A DNA stretch of 64,000 nucleotides from Desulfonatronospira thiodismutans ASO3-1 (GCF_000174435.1 NZ_ACJN02000004.1:124001-188000); one strand, 5' to 3'. Counted from the stretch's first letter, positions 35,383 through 45,203 are shown. The notes: generated by a model from the sequence alone, not told the origin. Made by a program: numbers and translations.

Positions 35383-37341
35383 ATGACCAGGCAGCCCCCA
35401 AGAAAGAAGACCAAGGAATACAGCAGAATCAAGATAGGCCTGGTGCTGGCTTTCTGTTTTATATTCTGGGGAGCCCTGTGGGCCCGGGCCCTGCAAGTGC
35501 AGGTCCTCCAGGGTGAAGAACTGGCTGAGCAGGCCCAAAGGCAGTATTTCAGCCAGGAAAAGATCATGGGCAAAAGGGGAGAAATATTCGATCGCCAGGG
35601 TCGGGTCCTGGCTCAGAGTGTGCGCAGCAAATCCGTATATGCCAATCCTTTTCTGATGGACGATATTCACGCTCAGGCAGCTGAGCTGGGCCGGATACTT
35701 GATGTAGACCCCGATTCCATCCGGGTCAGGCTTGGCCGCAAAAGCAGTTTTGTCTGGCTGGACAGGAAGGTAAGCGACCGGGTGGCCCATGAAGTTGTCT
35801 CTGCAGATCTTCCCGGAGTTTTTATAGTTGATGAGCACAGCCGCGTTTATCCCCAGAAACATATGCTGGGACAGGTACTGGGGTTTGTGGGCATAGACAA
35901 CACCGGGCTGGAAGGATTGGAAAGATCCCTGGATAAAAGACTCAGCGGAGCAGAAATGGTCTTGGTCAGGCAAAGAGACGCCTCAGGGCAGAGGTTCAGC
36001 CTGATGCCCAGGCAACCCGACCAGCAGGTGGACGGTGAAGACGTGCACCTGACCATTGATTCCAGGATGCAGTTCCACGTGGAGCAGGCCCTGGCCGATG
36101 CCGTGGAAGAAAACAATGGCCAAAGCGGTGTAGCCATGGTGGTGCACGTACCCACCGGGGATATTCTGTCCTGGGCCAACTACCCCTTTTTCAACCCCAA
36201 TAATTACCGCGCCTCAAGCCCGGATATCTGGCGCAACCGGGGCGCAACCGATCTCATTGAGCCGGGCTCCACCCTGAAGCCTTTTCTTGTGGCCGCCGCC
36301 CTTGAAGAAAATGTGGCCCGTGGTGATTCCCTGTACTACTGTGAACAGGGCCAGTGGAGGCTGGGCAACAACCAGATCAAGGACGTCAGGGAGTACGGAT
36401 GGCTCACCGTGAACAGAATCCTCCGCTATTCCAGCAACATAGGCGCGGCCAAGGTGGGCATGGACCTGGGAGCAGGCACCCTTCACAGCTATTTAACCAG
36501 GCTGGGCCTGGATCAGGCCACCGGGGCCCAGGTTCCCGGTCAGAGCCGGGGGCTGCTGCGCCCCCCCAATACCTGGAGCAATATGGACCTGGCCACCATT
36601 TCCTTCGGGCAGGGCATGGCCACCTCGTTCCTGCAGCTGGCCAGGGCCTATGCAACCCTGGGCAACCACGGGGTTTACACGGACCTGAACATCCTGCAGG
36701 AACAAAGCAGCCCTGTTTCTTCGCAGCAAAGGGTCTTTTCCAGGGGGGTCAGCCGGGATGTCCTGGCCATGATGCGTGACTCGGTGGAACGAGACGGCAC
36801 CGGGACCAGGGCCAGAATCAGCGGCATCGAAGTGGGAGGCAAGACCGGAACCGCCCAGAAGGCATCTCCCCAGGGAGGCTACAGCGATGAATATGTAGCC
36901 TCTTTCGTGGGTTTCCTTCCGGCCATGGATCCGGAATACATGATAATGGTGCTGGTGGATGAACCTGAAAGTCCCTACTATGGCGGACTGGTGGCTGCCC
37001 CGGCGTTTCAGCGCATCGGGGGCAGACTGCTTTCATCGCAAAAGGGCCTGGGACTGCGCAGTCTGGCCCTGGACGAATCCAGTGCAGACAGGGAGTCATT
37101 TGACAGGGAAAATGACAGGTTCAGCGTAGCACCCAGGCAGACCAGGAAAGTGGACACTTCCAGCGTGCCCGACCTGCGTGGAACCCCGCTGCGCCTGGCC
37201 GTGGAAAGCCTCATCCAGGCCGGCATAGAACCCAGGCTTAAAGGCACCGGAGTCAAAGTCCGGGAGCAGAACCCCTCTCCCGGCAGCAGCTGGGACAGCG
37301 AAGAGAAACATATCACTCTCAAGCTTTGCCCTGGGTCATGA
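35383..37341 (+). CDS. ftsI: Division transpeptidase FtsI (PBP3) with C-terminal PASTA domain
   Basis: A 652-residue class B penicillin-binding protein with a short cytoplasmic tail, a TM helix (about 17-38), a dimerisation domain, and a transpeptidase domain. The active-site motifs are STLK (Ser296, Lys299), SSN (in RYSSNIGAAKVG) and KTGTAQ. One PASTA domain closes the protein (from VPDLRGTPLRLAVESLIQAG, about 595-652). It cross-links septal peptidoglycan with FtsW. A PASTA domain on FtsI is common in deltaproteobacteria and Gram-positives but absent from E. coli FtsI. The gap to murE is 314 bp, unusually long for this cluster. Confidence 0.93.
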   Translation: MTRQPPRKKTKEYSRIKIGLVLAFCFIFWGALWARALQVQVLQGEELAEQAQRQYFSQEKIMGKRGEIFDRQGRVLAQSVRSKSVYANPFLMDDIHAQAAELGRILDVDPDSIRVRLGRKSSFVWLDRKVSDRVAHEVVSADLPGVFIVDEHSRVYPQKHMLGQVLGFVGIDNTGLEGLERSLDKRLSGAEMVLVRQRDASGQRFSLMPRQPDQQVDGEDVHLTIDSRMQFHVEQALADAVEENNGQSGVAMVVHVPTGDILSWANYPFFNPNNYRASSPDIWRNRGATDLIEPGSTLKPFLVAAALEENVARGDSLYYCEQGQWRLGNNQIKDVREYGWLTVNRILRYSSNIGAAKVGMDLGAGTLHSYLTRLGLDQATGAQVPGQSRGLLRPPNTWSNMDLATISFGQGMATSFLQLARAYATLGNHGVYTDLNILQEQSSPVSSQQRVFSRGVSRDVLAMMRDSVERDGTGTRARISGIEVGGKTGTAQKASPQGGYSDEYVASFVGFLPAMDPEYMIMVLVDEPESPYYGGLVAAPAFQRIGGRLLSSQKGLGLRSLALDESSADRESFDRENDRFSVAPRQTRKVDTSSVPDLRGTPLRLAVESLIQAGIEPRLKGTGVKVREQNPSPGSSWDSEEKHITLKLCPGS

Positions 37342-37344
37342 TAA

Positions 37345-37645
37345 AGGCTAAGGCGGGCTTTGCCCGCAACCCAAGCGAAAAATTTACCCCTGGCCACTTA
37401 ACTGTCTATGCTTACGCTTATCATCGGGGTCGGGATCGGTATCGGGATCGGGGTCGAAGTCTGAATCAAATCCGGTAGGCAAAGCCATGTAAAAAGCTGC
37501 CCGGTATTTTTGATACCGATTCCGATACCGACACCGACCCCGACAAATGCGGAAAATTCCAGCGCCATAGCACAAATTTTTCTTGTTTTTTATGACCCCA
37601 GTGAAATGAAGGAAATTTCACGGGGCAGGCAGGGTTTCAGGAGTA
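37345..37645. repeat. Dispersed composite repeat, copy C, with nested GGGATC-type inverted repeat
   Basis: It begins GGCGGGCTTTGCCCGCAACC (37351-37370). The middle holds an imperfect 33-bp inverted repeat built from 6-bp ATCGGG/GTCGGT units (37423-37455 against 37512-37544). It ends with the bulged hairpin CCCC-A-GTGAAAT...ATTTCACGGGG (37596-37625), GCAGGCAGG and TTTCAGGAGTAAGT. The AGGAG in this tail (37639-37643) is the only ribosome-site candidate for murE. Confidence 0.75.
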
Positions 37646-37655
37646 AGTCACTAAA

Positions 37656-39116
37656 ATGAAAAGCTGGAAAGAAATCATAAACGAAGCCAGGCAGGGCAGG
37701 CAGGTACGAAGCGACTCGCGCCAGGTGTGTCCAGGGGACATATTTGTGGCCATGCCCGGAACCAAAGTCCACGGCAACAGCTTTATCCCCGAAGCCTTAG
37801 ACAGGGGAGCCGCCTTTGTCGTTGCCAGCGAACCTGCCGGGCAGGACCGGGTGCTCCACCATGAAAATCCCGCTATGGCCCTGGGAGAACTGGCCAGGGC
37901 TCACTTTGGAACCGACAGACTGAGCATGAAGGTGGTGGGAGTTACCGGAACCAACGGCAAGACCACCACCAGCTATATACTGGAACATATTTTTACCAGC
38001 ATCGGATATAAAACCGGGGTGCTGGGCACAGTCAATTACCGCTGGCCCGGGACTGTGCTCAAAGCCGGCACCACCACGCCGGACTGCCTGGACCTGCACC
38101 GCATGCTGGCCCGGATGCAGGCCCATGGAGTAGAGGTGGTCTGCCTGGAAGCATCCTCCCATGCCCTGGACCAGAAGCGCCTGGCAGGCATTGATATCCA
38201 TGTGGCTGTCTTTACCGGTCTTTCCAGGGATCATCTGGACTACCACAACGACATAGAGGACTACTTCCAGGCCAAGAAAAAACTCTTTTGGCCATCCAAC
38301 CCCCAAAATTTCCTTGGCAGCGTAATAAACATGGATGATCCCCATGGCCGGGACCTGGCCGGGGAAGCCCCCCGGGTCATGGGCTATGGACTGCAGAAAA
38401 ATTTTTCCCCTGAGCTTCAGGGGCATCTGGTTCAAAGCACTGCCAGCGGGCTGGTCATGGAATGCAGCCACCAGGGCCGGTCATGGACCATCTCCTGCAG
38501 CCTGCCGGGAATCCACAACGCCCAGAACCTTCTAGCCGCCCAGGGGGCCGGGATTTGCCTGGGCCTGGAACCGGAACATTTTGACTGCTTAAAGGACCTG
38601 GGCCCCATACCGGGGCGTCTGGAAAAGGTGCCGGCCCCTGAAGGAATAAATATTTACGTTGATTATGCCCATACTCCGGACGCTCTGGAAAACGTATGCC
38701 TTGCCCTGAAAGAGCTGTCTTTCAGCAGACTGGCCGTGCTTTTCGGGTGCGGCGGGGACCGGGACCGGGGCAAACGCCCGGAAATGGCCCGGGCGGTTGC
38801 CGCACATGCAGACGCAGTCTTTCTCACCTCGGATAATCCCAGATTCGAAGAACCCGGCGAAATTATAAAGGATATTCTGCCCGGGCTTGCAGGACACCCC
38901 TGCGTGGAGGTGGAACCGGACCGCAGACAGGCTATACAAAAGGCTGTATCCCTGCTGGCACCGGGCGAGGCCCTGCTGGTGGCCGGCAAAGGACACGAGG
39001 ACTACCAGGAGATCCGGGGAGTCCGACACGATTTCAGCGACACCGGAGAAATCCAGATGGCTGTAAGCAAGCTGCAGCGCAAGGTCACCGGCCCTTGCCA
39101 TACAGAGGTGAGGTAG
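37656..39116 (+). CDS. murE: UDP-MurNAc-tripeptide synthetase MurE (meso-DAP type)
   Basis: A 486-residue Mur ligase that adds the third residue to UDP-MurNAc-dipeptide. The ATP loop is VTGTNGKTTTSYIL, and the substrate signature SDNPRFEEP contains the DNPR motif associated with meso-diaminopimelate. The late GKGHEDYQ is typical. The start is preceded by AGGAG at 12-nt spacing, lying in the tail of a dispersed repeat. murF follows 3 bp downstream. Confidence 0.95.
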   Translation: MKSWKEIINEARQGRQVRSDSRQVCPGDIFVAMPGTKVHGNSFIPEALDRGAAFVVASEPAGQDRVLHHENPAMALGELARAHFGTDRLSMKVVGVTGTNGKTTTSYILEHIFTSIGYKTGVLGTVNYRWPGTVLKAGTTTPDCLDLHRMLARMQAHGVEVVCLEASSHALDQKRLAGIDIHVAVFTGLSRDHLDYHNDIEDYFQAKKKLFWPSNPQNFLGSVINMDDPHGRDLAGEAPRVMGYGLQKNFSPELQGHLVQSTASGLVMECSHQGRSWTISCSLPGIHNAQNLLAAQGAGICLGLEPEHFDCLKDLGPIPGRLEKVPAPEGINIYVDYAHTPDALENVCLALKELSFSRLAVLFGCGGDRDRGKRPEMARAVAAHADAVFLTSDNPRFEEPGEIIKDILPGLAGHPCVEVEPDRRQAIQKAVSLLAPGEALLVAGKGHEDYQEIRGVRHDFSDTGEIQMAVSKLQRKVTGPCHTEVR

Positions 39117-39119
39117 CGC

Positions 39120-40508
39120 ATGAACATTGGACTTGGGGAAGCAGCCCGGGCCATGCAAGGCACAGCAGACCTCCAGGGGCTTGAAAACGCGCCTGTAAAC
39201 GCTGTCAGAACCGACAGCCGTCAGACAGGCCCGGGGGATCTCTTTTTCTGCCTGCAGGGAACCAGATCCGACGGGCACAGCTTTGCCGGGCAGGCCGCAG
39301 ACAGAGGGGCTCTGGCCATTGTGGCCCACAGGGACCTTGGCTCTATCCAGAATACACCGGTACTTGCAGTGGACGACACCCTGAAGGCCCTGGGCAGACT
39401 GGGCCGGCACTGGAGGCTCAAAGCCGGGCCCAGGGTTCTGGGCATTACCGGCTCGGCTGGCAAGACCACAACCAAGGAAATCCTGGCAGAGGTGCTTAAA
39501 ACCCGCTTCACTGTAGGCAAAAATCATAAAAACTGGAACAACCAGCTGGGCCTGCCCCTTTCCCTGCTTATGCAGAAAGGTGACGAGGATTTCTGGATAA
39601 TGGAACTGGGCATCAACAACACCACGGACATGGATGAACTGGGAGAGATCCTGCTTCCCGACGCGGCTTTGATCCTCAATGTCGGCCCCTGCCATCTGGA
39701 AGGCCTGGGGGATGTTTCCGGGGTGGCCCGGGCCAAGGCACGTCTTCTGGATTATCTCCGTGCAGAACACAGGGCCTTTATCAACCTGGACTATCCGGAT
39801 CTTAAGCGCGAGGCCGGGGCCAGGCCAGACCTCAACACCACCTGGTTCTCCAGCCGCGACCCTGAAGCCGACTGCCGCGTAAGCCACAGCAGGGACAACC
39901 TGTTTGTCCTGAATTTAAACGAAGAAGAAATCCCCTTTCATGCACCTGTGCAGGGAGCGCACTTCTGCGAGAACCTGGCCGCAATCTGGGCCGTGGCCCT
40001 GGAATACGGCATGCAGCCTGACGAAATCCAGGCCGGCCTTGAAAAGTCATCTCTTCCGGAACAGAGAATGTGCATAAGTCGCTCAGGAGACTGGACAATC
40101 ATAGACGACTCATACAATGCCAACCCCATGTCCATGCAGGCCGCCCTGGAGACCGCCCGTAGCCTGGCCTCCGGGGGCGATCTCGTTTTGGTCCTGGGGG
40201 ATATGGCCGAACTGGGCCGGGACGAGGCCAGGGCCCATAGAGACCTGGGGCGCAGTCTTTGTGCCGGTGCCTTTACCGCCCTTTTCTATAACGGGGACAA
40301 CCTGGAGCATGTCCTCTCGGGGATGAATGGAGAGGGCAGCCGAAAGGCCCATAAAATCAAGGATGTTTCCTCATTTCTCTCAGCGCATGACAAACTTGGC
40401 TGCCGGCACGGCGTGATACTTTTTAAGGGTTCCAGGAGGGCCGGAATGGAAAACTTTGTGCAGGCCTTCAAGGCCCGCGTGGAAAAAAACCGGGAAGCAG
40501 GCACATAA
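39120..40508 (+). CDS. murF: UDP-MurNAc-tripeptide:D-Ala-D-Ala ligase MurF
   Basis: A 462-residue ligase that adds D-Ala-D-Ala to complete the UDP-MurNAc pentapeptide. It has the ATP loop ITGSAGKTTTKEIL, the MurF-typical GKNHKNWNNQLGLPLSLL, ELGINNTTDMDEL, and DDSYNANPMSMQAAL. It is tightly placed between murE and mraY (0 bp to the next start). The D-Ala-D-Ala ligase itself is not in this cluster. Confidence 0.95.
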   Translation: MNIGLGEAARAMQGTADLQGLENAPVNAVRTDSRQTGPGDLFFCLQGTRSDGHSFAGQAADRGALAIVAHRDLGSIQNTPVLAVDDTLKALGRLGRHWRLKAGPRVLGITGSAGKTTTKEILAEVLKTRFTVGKNHKNWNNQLGLPLSLLMQKGDEDFWIMELGINNTTDMDELGEILLPDAALILNVGPCHLEGLGDVSGVARAKARLLDYLRAEHRAFINLDYPDLKREAGARPDLNTTWFSSRDPEADCRVSHSRDNLFVLNLNEEEIPFHAPVQGAHFCENLAAIWAVALEYGMQPDEIQAGLEKSSLPEQRMCISRSGDWTIIDDSYNANPMSMQAALETARSLASGGDLVLVLGDMAELGRDEARAHRDLGRSLCAGAFTALFYNGDNLEHVLSGMNGEGSRKAHKIKDVSSFLSAHDKLGCRHGVILFKGSRRAGMENFVQAFKARVEKNREAGT

Positions 40509-41585
40509 ATGCTTTATCATCTGCTTTACCCCTTAAGCGAAGACATAAGTTTCTTTAACGTCTTTCGCTACATTACCTTCAGGAGCATATACGCCCTGCT
40601 TACTGCCCTGCTTTTGAGCCTGTGGCTGGGCCCCAAGTTTATAAAGTGGCTGCAGCGCATCAAATGCGGACAGTATGTTCAGGAAGACGGGCCGGATCAC
40701 CAGGTAAAACAGGGTACCCCCACCATGGGCGGTGTTCTCGTGGCCTTTTCTCTGGCGGTAAGCGTTCTTTTGTGGGGGGATCTGACCAACAAGCTCGTCT
40801 GGATGTGCCTTTTTGTATTCGGAGGATTTTTCTTAGTGGGCTTTTTTGATGACTACCTGAAAGTAATCAAGAAACACAACCAGGGCTTAAGCGTCAAAAG
40901 CAAGCTTCTTGGCCAGGGCATAATTGCCCTGGGTGCGGTCTCCATGCTCCTGACCATGCCGGGTTACAACACTGAGCTGCTTATTCCCTTTTTTAAGGAT
41001 CTCCGGCCGGACCTGTTTCTTTTTTATGTTCCCTTTGCCGCGGTGGTCATGATCGGGGCCTCCAACGGGGTGAACCTCACCGACGGCCTGGACGGCCTGG
41101 CCATCGGGCCGTACATAGTCAGCGCCGGGTGCCTGTCCATATTTGTATATGTATCCGGGCATTATCACCTGGCGGACTATCTGCAGGTGCCCTACATACC
41201 CGGACTGGGCGAGGTGACAGTATTCTGCGGGGCCCTGGTGGGGGCGGGACTGGGATTTCTATGGTACAACGCCTACCCGGCCCAGATTTTTATGGGCGAT
41301 ACCGGCAGCATCAGCCTGGGGGGTACCCTGGGTTTTATTGCAGTTCTTTGCAAACAGGAACTTTTGCTCATCATCGTAGGGGGGCTTTTCGTTATCGAAA
41401 CCCTCTCGGTGATCCTTCAGGTAGGCTATTACAAGATGAGCGGAGGCAAGCGCATTTTTCGCATGGCCCCGCTGCATCATCATTTTGAACTAAAAGGGGT
41501 CCCGGAATCCAAGATAATTATCCGGTTCTGGATTCTGTCCATACTCTTCGCTTTGGCGGCATTGAGCACACTTAAGCTCAGGTAG
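40509..41585 (+). CDS. mraY: Phospho-MurNAc-pentapeptide transferase MraY
   Basis: A 358-residue polytopic membrane enzyme (about ten TM helices) that makes lipid I from UDP-MurNAc-pentapeptide and undecaprenyl phosphate. Catalytic motifs are [17 protein letters not shown] (Asp pair), [17 protein letters not shown] and the His cluster MAPLHHHFE. The ATG directly follows the murF stop. Confidence 0.96.
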   Translation: MLYHLLYPLSEDISFFNVFRYITFRSIYALLTALLLSLWLGPKFIKWLQRIKCGQYVQEDGPDHQVKQGTPTMGGVLVAFSLAVSVLLWGDLTNKLVWMCLFVFGGFFLVGFFDDYLKVIKKHNQGLSVKSKLLGQGIIALGAVSMLLTMPGYNTELLIPFFKDLRPDLFLFYVPFAAVVMIGASNGVNLTDGLDGLAIGPYIVSAGCLSIFVYVSGHYHLADYLQVPYIPGLGEVTVFCGALVGAGLGFLWYNAYPAQIFMGDTGSISLGGTLGFIAVLCKQELLLIIVGGLFVIETLSVILQVGYYKMSGGKRIFRMAPLHHHFELKGVPESKIIIRFWILSILFALAALSTLKLR

Positions 41586-41593
41586 GATAAATC

Positions 41594-42895
41594 ATGCAGG
41601 AGATGGTGCACAAAGATCAGTTGAAAGGCCACAAGGCGGTGGTAGTGGGCGCTGGCCGTTCAGGCCTGTCCGCCGCTGCCCTGCTTGAGTCCCTGGGAGC
41701 CGGGGTACGACTTCTGGAGAAGCGAACCGACTTTGATGTCTCCCAGCTGGATTCCAGAGGGTTGTTCAACGTGGAGCCTGTCCTGGGAGAGCACAGACCG
41801 GAGCATTTCCAGGGCGCGGACCTGGTGGTGGTCAGTCCCGGCATCTCCCTGGCCATGGTCAGGGGTCTTTGCCCGGCAGGCCAGACCGTGATCTCGGAGC
41901 TTGAGCTGGCTTCCTGGTTCATTTCCGAACCTGTCATCGCCGTCACCGGCACCAACGGCAAGACCACCACCTGCATGCTCATTCAAAAAGTCCTGGAAAA
42001 AGCCGGACGCAGGGTGTTCACCGGCGGCAACATAGGAACCCCGTTGAGCGATCATGTGCTTTCGGGAAAAAGAGCCGACATACTGGTCCTGGAGGTAAGC
42101 AGCTTTCAGCTACAAGGCTGCAGCGGGTTTACCCCGCACGTGGGTGTGCTGCTCAACTTCTCCGCCAACCACCTGGATCACCATGAAAGCGAAGACGAGT
42201 ATTTCAGAGCCAAGATGCAGCTCTTTGCCCGCCAGGGCCCCATGGACCTGGCTGTACTGCCCCTGGACCTGAGAGCAAGGGTGGAGTCTGATTTCAGAAT
42301 CAAAAGCAATATCACCTACTTTGCCCCCACGGGAAGATTTCATTGCCCCGGCCTGCCCGGGGCACACAACCAGGCCAATATGGAGGCGGCCATGCTGGCC
42401 TGCGGCTTTGTGGACGTAAGCAGAAATATCTTTGACCAGGCCCTGCTTGAATTTGTCCCCCCGCCGCACCGGCAGGAGGTGTTTCTACAGGACAAAGGGG
42501 TGCGCTACATCAATGACTCCAAGGCTACCACTCTGGAAGCCATGACAGCCGCCCTCAAGGCCTTTGACTCACCCATCAGGCTGCTGGCCGGGGGAAGATA
42601 CAAGGGCGGGGACTTTTCCCTGCTGGCCGGCACCCTGCAGGAAAAGGCGGCCAAGGTTTACCTCTTCGGCGACAGCCGGGAGATATTTGAAGACGCCTGG
42701 AAAAACAGCGCTGACATGGAGCACTTCGCGGACCTGGAGCAGGCCGCAGCCAGGGCGGTGCAGGAAGCAGGTCCCGGAGACAATGTACTTTTGTCCCCCG
42801 GCACCTCGAGCTTTGATCTTTTCAATAATTACCAGGAGCGAGGGGAGGCCTTCAAGGTAGCCGTGAGAAAGGCAACCGGCATAACACTGCAGTGA
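41594..42895 (+). CDS. murD: UDP-MurNAc-L-alanine:D-glutamate ligase MurD
   Basis: A 433-residue cytoplasmic ligase. It has the N-terminal UDP-binding Rossmann loop VVGAGRSGLSAAALL, the ATP loop VTGTNGKTTTCMLIQ, FSANHLDHHES, and the C-terminal block INDSKATTLEAM. It is placed as usual between mraY and ftsW. A GTCNGAC array starts at the base after its TGA stop (42896), separating it from ftsW by 115 bp. Confidence 0.95.
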   Translation: MQEMVHKDQLKGHKAVVVGAGRSGLSAAALLESLGAGVRLLEKRTDFDVSQLDSRGLFNVEPVLGEHRPEHFQGADLVVVSPGISLAMVRGLCPAGQTVISELELASWFISEPVIAVTGTNGKTTTCMLIQKVLEKAGRRVFTGGNIGTPLSDHVLSGKRADILVLEVSSFQLQGCSGFTPHVGVLLNFSANHLDHHESEDEYFRAKMQLFARQGPMDLAVLPLDLRARVESDFRIKSNITYFAPTGRFHCPGLPGAHNQANMEAAMLACGFVDVSRNIFDQALLEFVPPPHRQEVFLQDKGVRYINDSKATTLEAMTAALKAFDSPIRLLAGGRYKGGDFSLLAGTLQEKAAKVYLFGDSREIFEDAWKNSADMEHFADLEQAAARAVQEAGPGDNVLLSPGTSSFDLFNNYQERGEAFKVAVRKATGITLQ

Positions 42896-42994
42896 GTCGG
42901 ACCCGTCTGACTGGTCCGACCTGTCGGACACGTTGGACTTGTCGGACTGGTCAGACACGTCGGACACGTCAGACCGGTCAGATACGCCGGACAA
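42896..42994. repeat. GTCNGACNN 9-bp tandem array, copy 2 (murD-ftsW junction)
   Basis: Eleven consecutive 9-bp units begin at the base after the murD stop. Nine keep GTCNGAC exactly; unit 5 is GTTGGAC and the last two are GTCAGAT and GCCGGAC variants of the core. The frame is open into ftsW and would read Ser-Asp repeats from a TTG at 42933. Confidence 0.85.
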
Positions 42995-43010
42995 ACCAGA
43001 GCAAAAAAAC

Positions 43011-44120
43011 ATGACCAGCAATAAAAACGCCGCCAAAAAACAGGGGCCGGATCTGTGGCTCCTTTTCTCGGTGCTCATTCTGGCCGGGCTCGGGCTTATG
43101 ATGATCCTGAGCACCAGTGCGGTCATGGCTGAACGGTATTATGCGGACAAATACTTCTTTTTCAAACGCCAGCTCCTTTTCGGCCTGGCTGGAATGTTGG
43201 TCATGTACCTGGGTTGCAGGATCAACAGAGAAGTGCTGTACCGGCTTCGCTATCTCTGGGTGGCCGCAGCTCTTGCCCTGCTGGCGGTGACGGTTTTCAC
43301 ACCCTGGGGCTATGCAGCCGGAGGCGCCACCAGATGGGTAAGCCTTGGTTTTTTCAACATTCAGCCCCTGGAACTGGCCAAGGTGGCCCTGGTCATTTAC
43401 CTGGCCTGCTTTTTTGCCTTCAAGCAGGACAAGGTCAAGACCTTCAGCGTGGGCTTTTTGCCGCCTACTGTGATTACCGGCTTATTCTGCGCTCTTTTGC
43501 TGCTGCAGCCCGACTTCGGAGGGGCGGTATACATGGCCGGGCTTTTATTTCTTTTGAGCCTGGTGGGAGGAACCAGGATCATTTACCTGTTCTCCTCTTC
43601 GGTGCTGGCCGGGATAACCGCCGTTGTCCTGGTGCTGCAGTCGCCCTACAGGTTCAGGAGATGGTTTTCCTTTCTGGATCCTTTTCAGGACGCCCAGGAT
43701 GCAGGATATCAACTGGTACAATCCCTGTACGCCTTTGGTTCCGGGGGAATCTGGGGCATGGGGCTTGGCGAAGGTAGACAGAAGCTCTTTTTTCTGCCGG
43801 AAGCGCACAACGACTTTATTATGGCCGTGGTGGGCGAGGAACTGGGCTTTATCGGGGTATCACTGGTCTTTATCGTTCTGGGGATCCTTCTTTGGAGGGT
43901 GCTGGTCATCTGCATGTCCCAGAGTGACCTGGTGGACAGGTTTGCAGGGCTGGGCATGGGAATGATCATTATCCTGGGGGCCCTTTTAAACCTGGCGGTT
44001 GTTCTGGGGGTCATCCCTCCCAAGGGACTGCCCATGCCCTTTATCAGTTACGGAGGCAGCAGTCTGCTTGTGTCTTTCTTCTGCGCGGGCTTTCTGCTCA
44101 ACCTATCCAGGAGCAGGTGA
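43011..44120 (+). CDS. ftsW: SEDS-family septal glycosyltransferase FtsW
   Basis: A 369-residue SEDS protein with about ten TM helices. It polymerises septal glycan with FtsI. Family motifs include ILSTSAVMAERYY near the first helix, AAGGATRWVSLGFFNIQPLE-LAK, LQPDFGGAV, YQLVQSLYAFGSGGIWGMGLG, and PPKGLPMPFISYGGSSLL near the end. The frame is open upstream through the GTCNGAC array, but a Ser-Asp-rich leader from a TTG is unlikely, so the ATG at 43011 is chosen; its ribosome site is poor. It overlaps murG. Confidence 0.93.
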   Translation: MTSNKNAAKKQGPDLWLLFSVLILAGLGLMMILSTSAVMAERYYADKYFFFKRQLLFGLAGMLVMYLGCRINREVLYRLRYLWVAAALALLAVTVFTPWGYAAGGATRWVSLGFFNIQPLELAKVALVIYLACFFAFKQDKVKTFSVGFLPPTVITGLFCALLLLQPDFGGAVYMAGLLFLLSLVGGTRIIYLFSSSVLAGITAVVLVLQSPYRFRRWFSFLDPFQDAQDAGYQLVQSLYAFGSGGIWGMGLGEGRQKLFFLPEAHNDFIMAVVGEELGFIGVSLVFIVLGILLWRVLVICMSQSDLVDRFAGLGMGMIIILGALLNLAVVLGVIPPKGLPMPFISYGGSSLLVSFFCAGFLLNLSRSR

Positions 44121-45202
44121 TGCTGAACAAAGTGCTTATTGCCACCGGGGGTACAGGAGGACATATTTACCCGGCCCTGTCCGTGGCCAGAAAAATAAAG
44201 GAACTTTATCCCTCCTGCAGGGTGGTGTTCGCAGGCGGGCTATACGGTTCTGAAAAGGATATCATCCCGCAGGCTGGATTCGAATTCAAGGCATTTCCAG
44301 CCAAAGGAGTACTGGGCAGGGGCATAAAGTCCCTGGGTTCCGTATGGTGGGTAAGCAGAAGTCTGGCCAAAAGCTATTTCCTGCTGCGCTCCCTGAGACC
44401 GGACGTGGTGGTGGGCTTCGGTGGATATGCCGGGTTCATCCCGGTACTTACCGCCAGAATGATGAAAATACCCACGGCCATACATGAGCAGAACAGCCTG
44501 CCCGGGATGACCAACCGGGTCCTGGGACGCAAGGTAAAAAAAGTCATGCTCAGCTATGAGGACATAAAGAACTTTTTTCCACCGGAAAAGGTGGTTCAGA
44601 CAGGAAACCCAGTGCGTACCGAGCTTTTGGAGCACCAGTATGCTTCACACGGAATGCACCAGCCCGGAAAAAGGCTCCTGGTCCTGGGAGGCAGCCAGGG
44701 GGCCAGCGCCATAAACTCCGCGGTCCTGGAACGCCTTGATGAATTAAAGGCCATGGAGGTCAGGATATGGCATCAGACCGGGGAAAGAGACTATGAAATG
44801 GTGAAAGAGGCTTACCAGGAAAAGTATCCGGAAGCCAGAGTTGATGCATACATACAGGATATGGCCGGGGCCTATGATTTTGCGGACCTGGTGCTCAGCC
44901 GGGCCGGGGCTTCCACCATCTCCGAGCTTTGCGTGGCCGGAAAGGCCTGTGTGCTCATACCTTTTCCCCATGCCACGCATGATCACCAGATGATCAACGC
45001 CAGATACCTGGAAGATGCCGGCGCAGCCATGGTTCTGGACCAGAGCTACCTGGACCAGGTCAACCTGGCCCGGGTCATCACCGATCTTCTGGCTATGCCG
45101 GAAAAAATAAGAGACATGGGCAGGGCCGCAAAAAAAATAAGCCACCCCGAGGCAGCACAAAACATAGTCCAGGAACTGGTAAGTCTTAAAACAGGAAAAT
45201 AA
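44120..45202 (+). CDS. murG: UDP-GlcNAc:lipid I N-acetylglucosaminyltransferase MurG
   Basis: A 360-residue GT-B glycosyltransferase that makes lipid II at the inner membrane face. It has the N-terminal [37 protein letters not shown], and the donor site [17 protein letters not shown]. The ATG shares its first base with the ftsW stop (TGATG), with AGGAG upstream; a GTG at 44117 is possible. Confidence 0.95.
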   Translation: MLNKVLIATGGTGGHIYPALSVARKIKELYPSCRVVFAGGLYGSEKDIIPQAGFEFKAFPAKGVLGRGIKSLGSVWWVSRSLAKSYFLLRSLRPDVVVGFGGYAGFIPVLTARMMKIPTAIHEQNSLPGMTNRVLGRKVKKVMLSYEDIKNFFPPEKVVQTGNPVRTELLEHQYASHGMHQPGKRLLVLGGSQGASAINSAVLERLDELKAMEVRIWHQTGERDYEMVKEAYQEKYPEARVDAYIQDMAGAYDFADLVLSRAGASTISELCVAGKACVLIPFPHATHDHQMINARYLEDAGAAMVLDQSYLDQVNLARVITDLLAMPEKIRDMGRAAKKISHPEAAQNIVQELVSLKTGK

Positions 45203-45203
45203 A

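Noticed and set aside
38589-39887. Long (432-codon) minus-strand frame opposite murE and murF
   Set aside because: A shadow frame caused by GC-rich codon use of the plus-strand genes; no family features.
42569-43126. Minus-strand open frame with Ser-Asp repeats over the murD-ftsW junction
   Set aside because: It is antisense to two essential genes; the repeat reads Ser-Asp on either strand because of its palindromic unit.
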